From: Streptomyces sp. NBC_00464 | GTDB taxonomy: Bacteria; Actinomycetota; Actinomycetes; Streptomycetales; Streptomycetaceae | DNA: 64,000 nt | Assembly: GCF_036013915.1 (NCBI RefSeq) | Contig: NZ_CP107899.1 | Location: 5,146,001-5,210,000, forward strand | Reading direction: 5' to 3' | Shown here: positions 32,957 to 43,427 of the stretch, piece by piece | How positions within the stretch are numbered: position 1 is the stretch's first letter | Layout: each line of letters starts with the position of its first letter | Notes under the pieces: model-generated | The model's input: only the letters and a program-made list of their open reading frames with translations | What the model was told of the DNA's origin: nothing | Databases searched by the model: none | Position numbers and translations under genes: made by a program

Positions 32957-35224
32957 ATGTCCACCAGGTCCTCCGCGACGTCCTCGACGCCATCGTCCAC
33001 GCCCAACATGGCCGTCCTGGAAGGCGTACTTGAGCGCATCACGTACGCCAACGAGGAGAACGGCTACACGGTCGCGCGCGTCGACACCGGCCGGGGGAGC
33101 AACGACCTGCTCACCGTCGTCGGGTCGCTGCTCGGGGCGCAGCCCGGTGAATCGCTGCGGATGGAGGGACGCTGGAGTTCCCACTCGCAGTACGGCAAGC
33201 AGTTCACCGTCGAGAACTACACGACGATCCTGCCCGCCACCATCCAGGGCATCCGCCGCTACCTCGGCTCCGGGCTGATCAAGGGCATCGGTCCGGTCAT
33301 GGCCGACCGGATCACCACCCACTTCGGCGTGGACACCCTCGACATCATCGAGCAGCAGCCGAAGCGCCTGGTCGAGGTCCCCGGGCTCGGGCCGAAGCGG
33401 ACGAAGATGATCGCCGCCGCGTGGGAGGAGCAGAAGGCGATCAAGGAGGTCATGGTCTTCCTCCAGAGCGTCGGCGTCTCGACCTCCATCGCCGTCCGTA
33501 TCTACAAGAAGTACGAGGACGCCTCGATCTCCGTCGTGAAGAACCAGCCCTACCGGCTGGCCGCCGACGTCTGGGGCATCGGCTTCCTCACCGCGGACCG
33601 GATCGCCCAGGCCGTCGGCATTCCGCACGACAGCCCGGAGCGGGTCAAGGCCGGACTGCAGTACGCGCTGTCGCAGTCCAGCGATCAGGGGCACTGCTTC
33701 CTGCCGGAGGAGCGGCTCATCGCGGACGCGGTCAAGCTCCTCCAGGTCGACACCGGGCTCGTCATCGAGTGCCTGGCGGAGCTCGCCGCGGAGCCGGAGG
33801 GTGTCGTACGGGAGAAGGTGCCCTCGCCCGAGGGCGGTGAGCCGATCACGGCCGTCTATCTGGTGCCGTTCCACCGGGCCGAGATTTCCCTCGCCTCGCA
33901 GGTGCGGCGGCTGCTGCGGACGCCGGAGGAGAGGATGCCGGCCTTCGGGGACGTGGACTGGGACGCGGCGTTGAAGTGGCTCGCGGGGCGTACGGGGGCG
34001 ACGCTGGCCCCCGAGCAGGAGGCCGCCGTGCGGCTCGCGCTCAGCCGGAAGGTGGCCGTCCTGACCGGGGGGCCCGGCTGCGGGAAGTCGTTCACCGTCC
34101 GGTCCATCGTGGAGCTGGCCCGCGCCAAGAAGGCGAAAGTGGTGCTGGCCGCGCCCACCGGCCGGGCGGCCAAGCGGCTCTCCGAGCTGACCGGCGCCGA
34201 GGCCTCCACCGTGCACCGGCTGCTGGAGCTCAAGCCGGGCGGCGACGCGGCGTACGACCGGGACCGTCCGCTGGACGCCGATCTGGTCGTCGTCGACGAG
34301 GCGTCGATGCTCGACCTGTTGCTCGCGAACAAGCTGGTCAAGGCCGTGGCACCCGGCGCCCATCTGTTGCTGGTCGGCGATGTGGACCAGCTGCCCTCGG
34401 TCGGCGCGGGGGAGGTGCTGCGGGATCTGCTCGCCGGTGGCAGCCCCGTCCCGGCGGTCCGGCTGACCACCATCTTCCGCCAGGCCCAGCAGTCCGGCGT
34501 CGTCACCAACGCCCACCGGATCAACTCCGGCGTACAGCCCCTCACCGAGGGGCTCAGCGACTTCTTCCTCTTCGTGGCGGACGAGACCGAGGACGCCGGG
34601 GTGCTTGCGGTGGACGTCGCGGCCCGGCGTATCCCGGCCAAGTTCGGGCTGAATCCGCGCCGGGACGTGCAGGTGCTCGCCCCGATGCACCGCGGCCCCG
34701 CCGGGGCCGGTCATCTCAACGGGCTGCTCCAGCAGGCCATCACCCCGGGCCGCCCCGATCTGCCCGAGAAGCGGTTCGGCGGCCGGGTGTTCCGGGTCGG
34801 CGACAAGGTCACCCAGATCCGCAACAACTACGACAAGGGCGAGAACGGTGTCTTCAACGGGACCGTCGGCGTCGTCACCGCCCTTGACCTGGACGAACAG
34901 AAGCTGAGCGTGCTCACGGACGAGGACGAGGAGATCAGCTACGACTTCGACGAGCTCGACGAGCTGTCCCACGCGTACGCCATGACGATCCATCGCTCCC
35001 AGGGCAGCGAGTACCCGGCCGTCGTCATCCCCGTGACGAAGAGCGCCTGGATGATGCTCCAGCGCAACCTGCTCTACACGGCCGTGACGAGGGCCAAGAA
35101 GCTCGTCGTGCTGGTCGGCTCCCGGCAGGCGATCGGCCAGGCGGTCCGCACGGTTTCCGCAGGCAGACGCTGTACGGCGCTGGATTACCGGCTGCGCGGA
35201 GGTGTGGAAGGAGGATCCTCCTGA
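32957..35224 (+). CDS. RecD2-like ATP-dependent 5'-3' DNA helicase
   Basis: A 755-residue SF1B helicase of the RecD2 type, which works without RecBC. An N-terminal OB-like domain and helix-hairpin-helix repeats (IGPVMADRITTHF, VPGLGPKRTKMI) precede the motor: Walker A GGPGCGKSF (about residue 370), Walker B VVVDEASMLD, motif III GDVDQLPSVGAG, and YTAVTRAKKL near the end. It should unwind DNA ends or forks in repair. ATG 32957 is preferred: TACCGT ends 7 nt before it and no ribosome-binding site is present, suggesting a leaderless mRNA. In Streptomyces this gene conventionally lies next to citrate synthase. Confidence 0.92.
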   Translation: MSTRSSATSSTPSSTPNMAVLEGVLERITYANEENGYTVARVDTGRGSNDLLTVVGSLLGAQPGESLRMEGRWSSHSQYGKQFTVENYTTILPATIQGIRRYLGSGLIKGIGPVMADRITTHFGVDTLDIIEQQPKRLVEVPGLGPKRTKMIAAAWEEQKAIKEVMVFLQSVGVSTSIAVRIYKKYEDASISVVKNQPYRLAADVWGIGFLTADRIAQAVGIPHDSPERVKAGLQYALSQSSDQGHCFLPEERLIADAVKLLQVDTGLVIECLAELAAEPEGVVREKVPSPEGGEPITAVYLVPFHRAEISLASQVRRLLRTPEERMPAFGDVDWDAALKWLAGRTGATLAPEQEAAVRLALSRKVAVLTGGPGCGKSFTVRSIVELARAKKAKVVLAAPTGRAAKRLSELTGAEASTVHRLLELKPGGDAAYDRDRPLDADLVVVDEASMLDLLLANKLVKAVAPGAHLLLVGDVDQLPSVGAGEVLRDLLAGGSPVPAVRLTTIFRQAQQSGVVTNAHRINSGVQPLTEGLSDFFLFVADETEDAGVLAVDVAARRIPAKFGLNPRRDVQVLAPMHRGPAGAGHLNGLLQQAITPGRPDLPEKRFGGRVFRVGDKVTQIRNNYDKGENGVFNGTVGVVTALDLDEQKLSVLTDEDEEISYDFDELDELSHAYAMTIHRSQGSEYPAVVIPVTKSAWMMLQRNLLYTAVTRAKKLVVLVGSRQAIGQAVRTVSAGRRCTALDYRLRGGVEGGSS

Positions 35225-35384
35225 GGAGCGTCCGGCAACCGGGGGGTGGCGTCGCGGGGCTGGGCACGCGTATCTGCGGCGTTGTCGTCAATCACCATGG
35301 CTCCGCCATGCCTCAATCCTCCGCCTTGCAGCTGCACGCACCCAGCCCCGCTCCTTCTTCCACCCCCCGATTGCCGGACGCTCC
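35225..35384. repeat. 160-bp palindromic element after the RecD2 gene
   Basis: The left arm (from 35225: GGAGCGTCCGGC, CGGGGGGTGG, GCGGGGCTGGG) pairs with the right arm (CCCAGCCCCGC, CCACCCCCCG, GCCGGACGCTCC ending 35384). The loop contains a second palindrome CATGGCTCCGCCATG. It begins exactly after the stop codon and may act as a terminator; the loop sequence looks like a dispersed Streptomyces repeat. Confidence 0.75.
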
Positions 35385-35590
35385 GAAAAATGATCGATCA
35401 AATCGGTGGCAAACATCACGGAGGTCTTCCGGAACCGCAGTCAAGGGGGCAGGATGAATAAGTTCGCGGCACTCAGTGCCGCGAGTAGGTCCAATGGACG
35501 ACCCCGAGTGCACTCTCCTGAGCCAAATGGGGGAGGGTGGAGACAGTCAGGGAACCTCGAAGAAGAGGCACTACGTCGGTGAGGGATGAC

Positions 35591-36889
35591 GTGAGCGAGC
35601 ACACCAGCAACGCTGTAGTACTGCGGTACGGCGATGACGAGTACACCTACCCGGTGATCGACAGCACCGTCGGCGACAAGGGCTTCGACATCGGGAAGCT
35701 CCGGGCGAACACCGGTCTGGTGACGCTGGACAGCGGATACGGCAACACCGCTGCCTATAAATCGGCCATCACCTACCTCGATGGCGAGCAGGGCATCCTG
35801 CGCTACCGCGGCTACCCCATCGAGCAGCTCGCCGAGCAGTCGACGTTCCTTGAGGTCGCGTACACGCTCATCAACGGTGAGCTTCCGAAGGTCGACGAAC
35901 TGTCGACCTTCAAGAACGAGATCACCCAGCACACGCTGCTGCACGAGGACGTCAAGCGGTTCTTCGACGGCTTCCCGCGCGACGCCCACCCGATGGCCAT
36001 GCTGTCCTCGGTCGTCAGTGCGCTGTCCACGTTCTACCAGGACAGCCACAACCCGTTCGATGAGGAGCAGCGTCACCTCTCGACGATCCGGCTGCTGGCC
36101 AAGCTGCCGACCATCGCGGCGTACGCGTACAAGAAGTCGATCGGTCACCCGTTCGTCTACCCGCGCAACGACCTTGGCTACGTCGAGAACTTCCTGCGCA
36201 TGACCTTCTCGGTCCCCGCCCAGGAGTACGTGCCGGACCCGGTCGTCGTCTCGGCGCTGGAGAAGCTGCTCATCCTGCACGCGGACCACGAGCAGAACTG
36301 TTCGACCTCCACCGTGCGTCTGGTCGGCTCCTCGCAGGCGAACATGTTCGCCTCGATCTCCGCCGGCATTTCGGCGCTGTGGGGCCCCCTGCACGGTGGC
36401 GCCAACCAGTCGGTGCTGGAGATGCTGGAAGGCATCCAGGCCAACGGCGGCGACGTCGACAGCTTCATCCAGAAGGTGAAGAACAAGGAGGACGGCGTCC
36501 GCCTGATGGGCTTCGGCCACCGGGTGTACAAGTCCTTCGACCCGCGCGCCAAGATCATCAAGGCCGCGGCCCACGATGTGCTGTCCTCGCTCGGCAAGTC
36601 CGACGAGCTGCTCGACATCGCGCTCAAGCTGGAGGAGCACGCGCTCAACGACGAGTACTTCGTCTCGCGCAACCTCTACCCCAACGTGGACTTCTACACC
36701 GGTCTGATCTACCGGGCCATGGGCTTCCCGAGCGAGATGTTCACCGTGCTCTTCGCGATCGGCCGGCTTCCGGGCTGGATCGCCCAGTGGCACGAGATGA
36801 TCAAGGAGCCGGGTTCCCGCATCGGCCGCCCGCGCCAGATCTACACCGGCGAGGTCCTGCGCGACTTCGTCCCGGTCGAGGGTCGCTGA
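35591..36889 (+). CDS. citA: Citrate synthase
   Basis: A 432-residue type I/II citrate synthase that joins oxaloacetate and acetyl-CoA at the entry of the TCA cycle. The catalytic triad is complete: H268 in GPLHGGANQ, H310 in GFGHRVYKSFDPRA and D367 in NVDFYTG. GTG 35591 with GAGGGA upstream fits the conserved start SEHTSNAVVLRYGD; the frame extends further upstream without support. Streptomyces coelicolor citA is the apparent counterpart, as I recall. Housekeeping gene; gltA is the general name. Confidence 0.95.
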   Translation: MSEHTSNAVVLRYGDDEYTYPVIDSTVGDKGFDIGKLRANTGLVTLDSGYGNTAAYKSAITYLDGEQGILRYRGYPIEQLAEQSTFLEVAYTLINGELPKVDELSTFKNEITQHTLLHEDVKRFFDGFPRDAHPMAMLSSVVSALSTFYQDSHNPFDEEQRHLSTIRLLAKLPTIAAYAYKKSIGHPFVYPRNDLGYVENFLRMTFSVPAQEYVPDPVVVSALEKLLILHADHEQNCSTSTVRLVGSSQANMFASISAGISALWGPLHGGANQSVLEMLEGIQANGGDVDSFIQKVKNKEDGVRLMGFGHRVYKSFDPRAKIIKAAAHDVLSSLGKSDELLDIALKLEEHALNDEYFVSRNLYPNVDFYTGLIYRAMGFPSEMFTVLFAIGRLPGWIAQWHEMIKEPGSRIGRPRQIYTGEVLRDFVPVEGR

Positions 36890-37437
36890 CCTCCGCACCA
36901 CCCCGGATCGCCCCTGCTCCACCCCGGCCCTCGGCCGGTTGCCTTCGCCCCGACTGCCGCGCTTTCGCACAGAGCGCGGTGTCCGGGGCGATTTGCTTGC
37001 CCGGAGCGTGCCGGGCGCTGCGCCCGGACGCGGGAGCGCTCCCGTAGGAAAGCGAGAAGCGCCCCGCCGTCGATCCCCCCACGGGCCGACAACGAGGCGC
37101 TTCCCATTCCCGGTGCGGATTCCCCCCACGGGATCCGGCCGGGCGTTCAGTGGGAGCCGAAGCTCCTGGGTTCCTCGGTACTGCTGGGTCCTGCTGGTCC
37201 TGCGCTTTTCCTCGTACCGCCTGCGCGTGCCGCCTGCGGTCTGCCGGGGTACGTACGGACGGGAGGGCCGCTCAAAGCTCCCCGGTGCACGTGCCCCGGC
37301 CCACGCTTGCCCGGAGCGTCCCCCAAGACCCTCCGTCGGACGTCCCCCAAGACATCCCTTGGCATCGCACTCTTAGACTCGCGAACCCACCGAATGGTTA
37401 CCCCCCAAACGGTGTGATCTAAGTCTCCTTGTGGAAA
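36890..37437. other. Hairpin-rich region between convergent citA and copA
   Basis: 548 nt without a credible gene between two 3' ends. It contains CCGGCC-CTC-GGCCGG (36924-36938), CCGGGCG-CTG-CGCCCGG (37011-37027), GGGAGCGCTCCC (37032-37043) enclosed by CGCTTTC (36960-36966) and GAAAGCG (37048-37054), and a twice-repeated CGTCCCCCAAGAC near 37320-37350. The short open frames have no coding signal. Confidence 0.5.
36924..36938 (+). terminator. Probable citA terminator hairpin
   Basis: Perfect 6-bp stem CCGGCC/GGCCGG with CTC loop followed by TTG, 35 nt after the citA stop. There is no long T-run, common in Streptomyces. Confidence 0.5.
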
Positions 37438-39792
37438 TTACGTGAAGGACCGCAGGCGCAGGCTGTTCGTTACGACGAAGACCGAGGAGAAGGCCATCGC
37501 CGCTCCCGCAATCATAGGGTTGAGCAGGCCAAATGCCGCAAGGGGTAGAGCGGCAACGTTATAGCCGAATGCCCAGAAAAGGTTGCCCCTGATGGTGGCC
37601 AGGGTGCGTCGGGAGAGCCTGATGGCATCGGCGGCCACCTTGAGATCTCCACGAACGAGGGTCAGATCGCTCGCCTCGATCGCGGCGTCCGTGCCGGTTC
37701 CCATCGCCAGACCGAGGTCCGCGGTGGCCAGTGCAGCCGCGTCGTTGACCCCGTCGCCGACCATGGCGACCGCCCGCCCCTGAGCCTGCAACCGCTCGAT
37801 GACGTGCGCCTTCTCCTCGGGCAGCACCTCCGCGCGGACCTCCTCGATGCCGACCTCGGCCGCGACCGCCTCCGCCACGGCCCGGTTGTCGCCGGTCAGC
37901 AGGATCGGCGTCAGGCCGAGCGCGTGGAGGTCGGCGACGGCCGCCGCGCTGGTCTCCTTGACCGCGTCGGCGACCTCCAGGACACCGCGTGCCTCGCCGT
38001 CCCAGGCGACCGCGATCGAGGTACGGCCCCGGGCGGCGGCCTCCGCCATCGCGGCGGCCAGGGCGCCGGGGATGCCGATTCCGGCGTCGGTGAGGAGCCG
38101 TGGGCGCCCGACGAGGACCGCGTGGCCGTCGATGACGCCCTGGACGCCGAGTCCGGGGACGTTGGTGAAGTCCTCGGGGGTGGGGAGGGGTGCGTCGGTG
38201 CGTGTGGTGGCTCCGGTGGCGACGGCCTGGGCGATGGGGTGTTCGGAGGCGTGTTCCAGGGCGCCGGCGAGGCGCAGGACGTCGGTCTCGGTGGTGCCGT
38301 CGGCGGTGTGGACGTTCTGGAGGGTCATCTTGCCGGTGGTGACGGTGCCGGTCTTGTCGAGGACGATGGTGTCGACGCGGCGGGTGGTCTCCAGGACTTC
38401 GGGGCCCTTGATGAGGATGCCGAGCTGGGCGCCGCGTCCGGTGCCGACCATGAGGGCGGTCGGGGTGGCGAGGCCCAGGGCGCACGGGCAGGCGATGATC
38501 AGTACGGCGACGGCGGCCGTGAACGCGGCCGTCACGTCGTCCGTCACCAGCAGCCAGACGACCAGGGTGACCAGGGCGATCGCCAGGACCACGGGGACGA
38601 ACACCACGGAGATCCGGTCGGCGAGCCGCTGCACCTCGGCCTTGCCGTTCTGCGCGTCCTCGACGAGCCGGGCCATCCTGGCGAGCTGGGTATCGGCGCC
38701 GACCCGGGTGGCCTCGACGACGAGCCGGCCGGAGACGTTCACGGTGGCGCCGGTGACGGAGTCCCCGGCCCGCACGTCGACGGGCACGGACTCGCCGGTG
38801 AGCATGGACGCGTCCACCGCCGACGCGCCCTCGACGACGGTGCCGTCGGTGGAGACCTTCTCGCCGGGGCGGACGACGAAGCGGTCGCCGACGGCCAGCC
38901 GGCCCACGGGGACGCGTACCTCCGTACCGCCCCGCAGCACCGCGACGTCCTTGGCACCCAGGTGCATCAGCGCCCGGAGCGCGGAACCGGCCTTCCGCTT
39001 GGACTTCGCCTCCAGATAGCGGCCCAGCAGGATGAAGGTGACGACCCCGGCCGCGACCTCCAGATAGATCGTGGAGGCCCCGTCGGCGCGCGAGACCGTG
39101 AAGTCGAAGCCGTGGCGCATGCCGGGCATGCCGGCGTCGCCCAGGAACAGCGCCCAGAGCGACCAGCCGAAGGCGGCGAGGGTCCCGACCGACACCAGGG
39201 TGTCCATCGTGGCCGCACCGTGCCGGAGATTGGTCCAGGTGGCGCGGTGGAAGGGCAGCCCGCCCCAGACGACGACGGGGGCGGCGAGCGTGAGGGAGAG
39301 CCACTGCCAGTTGTCGAACTGCAGGGCCGGGATCATCGCGAGCACCACGACGGGGGCGGCGAGGACGGCCGAGACGATGAGCCGTTGCCGCAGCGTGGCG
39401 AGAGCGGTGTCGCGGTCGGTGTCGCCGTCAGCCCCGGCTCCGGTGCCGGTGTCGGTCCCGGCACTGTCATCGGTCTCCGCAGCCGCTGCCGGGGCGGCCG
39501 GCGCCGGTGCGGGAGGAGCCGGGGCGGGCGGTGTCGGTGCCGGGCGGTGCACCGGCTGCGCCGTGTACCCGGTCTTCTCGACCGTGGCGATCAGATCCGC
39601 GAGACCGGTCCCGGGACCGAAGGCGACCCGGGCCTTCTCGGTCGCGTAATTGACGGTGGCGGTGACCCCGTCCATCCGGTTCAGCTTCTTCTCGACGCGG
39701 GCCGCGCACGACGCGCAGGTCATCCCGCCGATCGTGAGCTCGGCCTCCGAGCTCTCCGCTGCCGGGACCTCGACATCTGTTGCGCTGTGCAT
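37438..39792 (-). CDS. copA: Copper-exporting P1B-type ATPase
   Basis: A 784-residue Cu(I) efflux ATPase. An N-terminal heavy-metal domain with GMTCASC (about 23-29) is joined by a long Ala/Pro linker (about 80-115) to eight membrane helices. The hallmark CPC ([11 protein letters not shown]), phosphorylation [14 protein letters not shown] and [10 protein letters not shown] motifs are all present. It pumps Cu(I) out of the cytosol. It follows copZ on the same strand after about 105 nt and shares its CsoR-controlled promoter. The chain ends close to the usual family terminus. Confidence 0.95.
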   Translation of the reverse strand: MHSATDVEVPAAESSEAELTIGGMTCASCAARVEKKLNRMDGVTATVNYATEKARVAFGPGTGLADLIATVEKTGYTAQPVHRPAPTPPAPAPPAPAPAAPAAAAETDDSAGTDTGTGAGADGDTDRDTALATLRQRLIVSAVLAAPVVVLAMIPALQFDNWQWLSLTLAAPVVVWGGLPFHRATWTNLRHGAATMDTLVSVGTLAAFGWSLWALFLGDAGMPGMRHGFDFTVSRADGASTIYLEVAAGVVTFILLGRYLEAKSKRKAGSALRALMHLGAKDVAVLRGGTEVRVPVGRLAVGDRFVVRPGEKVSTDGTVVEGASAVDASMLTGESVPVDVRAGDSVTGATVNVSGRLVVEATRVGADTQLARMARLVEDAQNGKAEVQRLADRISVVFVPVVLAIALVTLVVWLLVTDDVTAAFTAAVAVLIIACPCALGLATPTALMVGTGRGAQLGILIKGPEVLETTRRVDTIVLDKTGTVTTGKMTLQNVHTADGTTETDVLRLAGALEHASEHPIAQAVATGATTRTDAPLPTPEDFTNVPGLGVQGVIDGHAVLVGRPRLLTDAGIGIPGALAAAMAEAAARGRTSIAVAWDGEARGVLEVADAVKETSAAAVADLHALGLTPILLTGDNRAVAEAVAAEVGIEEVRAEVLPEEKAHVIERLQAQGRAVAMVGDGVNDAAALATADLGLAMGTGTDAAIEASDLTLVRGDLKVAADAIRLSRRTLATIRGNLFWAFGYNVAALPLAAFGLLNPMIAGAAMAFSSVFVVTNSLRLRSFT

Positions 39793-39897
39793 GTCCGAAC
39801 TCCTGAAACGCCGACCGGGCCGTGCCCCACCAGTATCTGCTGGTCGGCCCGGCCCGGCGGCAAAGGGGTGATGCGGTTGCGGTGGATCCCGAAGCGG

Positions 39898-40212
39898 TCA
39901 GGCGGCCCGGCCGGCGAGCTCGTAACCCGCCTCGTCGACGGCCGCGCGCACGGCCTCCTCGTCCAGGGGGGACTCGGAGACGACCGTCACCTGCCCGGTG
40001 GACGACACGGCCTTCACCGAGGTGACACCCTTGATGCCGGAGATCTCCTCGGAGACCGCGCCCTCGCAGTGTCCGCAGGTCATGCCGGTCACCTGGTAGA
40101 CGGTGGTCACGCCGCCCTGCGCCGCGGCGTCCGCGCCCGCACTGTCGTGGCAGGAACCGCTGGGCGAGCAGCAGGAGCCGGTCGCCTGGGGGAGCTGGGT
40201 CTCGGCGGTCAT
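39898..40212 (-). CDS. copZ: Copper chaperone with Cys-rich N-terminal extension
   Basis: A 104-residue protein whose C-terminal 68 residues form an HMA domain with MTCGHC (C46, C49). The first 30 residues add three more cysteines (GSCCSPSGSC) and a His, unlike simple CopZ. It should hand Cu(I) to the adjacent CopA. ATG 40212 has AGGAGAA upstream. A CsoR palindrome about 90 nt upstream predicts copper induction. Confidence 0.92.
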   Translation of the reverse strand: MTAETQLPQATGSCCSPSGSCHDSAGADAAAQGGVTTVYQVTGMTCGHCEGAVSEEISGIKGVTSVKAVSSTGQVTVVSESPLDEEAVRAAVDEAGYELAGRAA

Positions 40213-40304
40213 CGTGTTCTCCTCTTCGACGAGCACAAATGGATGTGGCGGCGGGGGCCCAGGGGGACCACGGGAAGGCCGGTGCGCCTCCACACTCACG
40301 ACTA

Positions 40305-40322
40305 TATACCCCTAGGGGGTAT
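40305..40322. promoter_or_regulatory. CsoR copper-responsive operator
   Basis: ATACCCCTAGGGGGTAT is the classic CsoR box (TACCCC-TA-GGGGTA core). Copper binding to CsoR would release repression of copZ-copA. No csoR gene is in the window. Confidence 0.9.
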
Positions 40323-40376
40323 GAAGGCGAGTGGCCCCCGGGTCAGTGGGCCAAGCGGGTGACCGGGTTGGGGCGG

Positions 40377-40574
40377 TTACTCCCGTCGGCCCCGGTTGCC
40401 CGGACGGGCGGCGACCCAGGTGCGGATGGTGTCCGCGTACCAGTACGGCTTACCGCTCTCCACATGGTCCGGAGCCGGGAGAAGGCCGTGTTTGCGATAG
40501 GAGCGGACGGTGTCCGGCTGCACCCGGATGTGCGCGGCGATGTCCTTGTAGGACCAGAGCCTTCTGTCCGTCAT
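40377..40574 (-). CDS. Small helix-turn-helix (MerR/AlpA-like) DNA-binding protein
   Basis: A 65-residue protein: a single winged helix-turn-helix (LWSYKDIAAHIRVQPDTVRSYRKHGLLPAP) followed by PYWYADTIRTWVAARPG. This is the form of excisionase or AlpA-type proteins and of lone MerR-like HTH proteins of Streptomyces. GAGAGG precedes the ATG at 40574. No integrase is near, so it need not be a phage gene. Targets are unknown. Confidence 0.8.
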   Translation of the reverse strand: MTDRRLWSYKDIAAHIRVQPDTVRSYRKHGLLPAPDHVESGKPYWYADTIRTWVAARPGNRGRRE

Positions 40575-40839
40575 GCGTGCCACCTCTCTGCGCCGCAGCG
40601 TTGGCCTGGGGGCCGTCGGGGGAGCTGCGGCACGGACGCTGTTGATCACTCAGCCTCTGGCCGGTGAACGACGGCGACGGGAGGTGGGGTGGGGCTGTCG
40701 ACCGCCTGTGACGGAAAACCCGCGTAATGGAGACATGCGTGACGAAGGGATCACTTCCGAGACAGAAGAGGCACGCGGGGCGAAGGCGGCGGTGCCTGGC
40801 CGGCGGGTGCGCCCGGGACACCCGGGCGCACCCCGGTCG

Positions 40840-41211
40840 TCAGGCGTGCCAGAGCGCCGACCAGGTGCGCGGCCCGACGAGGCCGTCCGGGACGAGCGGC
40901 GGATGGTCGGCCTGGAAGCGCTGGACCGCGGCGAGCGTCCGCGCGCCGAACACGCCGTCGACCGCCTCCCACGGCAGGTAGCGCCGGTTGGCGAGCATGC
41001 ACTGCACCTGGGAGACGCGCTCGCCCTGTTCGCCGAACGCGGTCAGCCCGTCCCCGTCGTAGAAGGCGCAGACGGGGCTGGAGCCGGCCGGGGGCACGTT
41101 GCTCTCGTCGGCGGTGGCGCCGGGGGCCACGGCCAGTGCGGCGGCCAGGACGAGCGCGGCCAGGGCCGGGCCCCGGGCGGCGCGGCGGAACGGCGGAGTC
41201 GTACGGATCAC
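40840..41211 (-). CDS. Secreted peptidoglycan-binding-domain protein
   Basis: A 123-residue protein with a signal peptide (FRRAARGPALAALVLAAALAVAPGATA) and a C-terminal PG_binding_1 repeat (VSQVQCMLANRRYLPWEAVDGVFGARTLAAVQRFQADHP...GLVGPRTWSALW). A short loop contains two cysteines (C near PVCAFYD and QVQC), probably bonded. GTG 41211 has GAGGAG 10-15 nt upstream. It has no catalytic domain, so it may bind cell wall as an inhibitor, adhesin or wall modifier. No operon partner. Confidence 0.8.
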   Translation of the reverse strand: MIRTTPPFRRAARGPALAALVLAAALAVAPGATADESNVPPAGSSPVCAFYDGDGLTAFGEQGERVSQVQCMLANRRYLPWEAVDGVFGARTLAAVQRFQADHPPLVPDGLVGPRTWSALWHA

Positions 41212-41418
41212 GGTGGGGTACTCCTCGAACGATGCGGTGACGGTGGCCGGTGCCGGGAGCGCCGTGCCCCGTCCTCTCGTCGAGGACAACACCGCGTACT
41301 GCCGTGACGTCACTCCCGGGGTGGCTGCCGGGACCTGGAACCGGGAGGAGTTCACACACTTGTCACCGAGGGGAGTGAGTGGACCGTACTGCCGTTGACC
41401 GGTGGCTGTACGGTGCAC

Positions 41419-41432
41419 ATCTCAGATGAGAT
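41419..41432. promoter_or_regulatory. Perfect 14-bp palindrome
   Basis: ATCTCA-GA-TGAGAT, fully symmetric, in the region between the PG-binding protein gene and mmsA. It is AT-richer than its surroundings and has the look of a GntR- or TetR-type operator, but the regulator is unknown. Confidence 0.5.
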
Positions 41433-41806
41433 CTTTGAACTGCTGGGCCGGAAGAGCGTGTTCAGCGGGGTATTCGACTTCCCGTGTGTACGCGTGACGC
41501 CCATGCACAGATCGCCTCCGGCGCAGGCGGCCGCTTCGCCCTGGCAGGAGCGAAGTGCGAGCGACGACTCCCCGCTCGCTACGGCCCCGCGCCGGAGGTA
41601 CCCGTCGAACCGCGCGGGCTCTCGCAGTGGAGCAGTGGAGCAGCGGAGCGGCCGGCTTCCGCGACGCCCCGGGCCGTCCTCCTTGTGTCTACACCGGTAC
41701 CGAAACGGCAGACACAGTGTCGGGGCCCCTTCCTGTGCGGGCATGGTGGGATGTTGACGTAGCCGAAAAGGCCACTCGCCCGTCGGAGGTCCCAGCACGG
41801 GAAGAG

Positions 41807-41834
41807 CACGACCGACGCCTCACGACCGACGCCC
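41807..41834. repeat. Two tandem 14-bp repeats in the mmsA leader
   Basis: CACGACCGACGCCT and CACGACCGACGCCC follow each other directly, ending 8 nt before the AAGGAG ribosome-binding site of mmsA. Confidence 0.7.
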
Positions 41835-41856
41835 CCACCTCTGAAGGAGACACAGA

Positions 41857-43356
<1,500 letters not shown>

Positions 43357-43380
43357 CCCGTCACGTCACGCCGTACAGCA

Positions 43381-43413
43381 CTGAAGGGCCGCTCCCCCGG
43401 GGCGGCCCTTCAG
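43381..43413 (+). terminator. Strong terminator after mmsA (probably bidirectional)
   Basis: CTGAAGGGCCGC and GCGGCCCTTCAG are perfect 12-bp arms around a 9-nt loop. It lies between the convergent mmsA and VC0807-type genes and can serve both. Confidence 0.88.
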
Positions 43414-43427
43414 CGGTTCGTGAGAGG

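Larger units (their letters stand above)
41212..41856. other. 645-nt intergenic region upstream of mmsA
   Basis: No credible gene; weak open frames in both directions lack codon bias. It holds a perfect palindrome (41419-41432), a possible -35 TTGACG (41754-41759) and two tandem 14-bp repeats just before the mmsA ribosome-binding site. The length suggests several control elements or an unannotated transcript. Confidence 0.5.

Noticed and set aside
36939..37422. Small open frames between citA and copA
   Set aside because: They lack ribosome-binding sites and codon bias, and overlap hairpins.
40377..40574. AlpA/excisionase-like protein as sign of an integrated phage or ICE
   Set aside because: No integrase, attachment repeat or phage gene is nearby, and it lies among conserved core genes.
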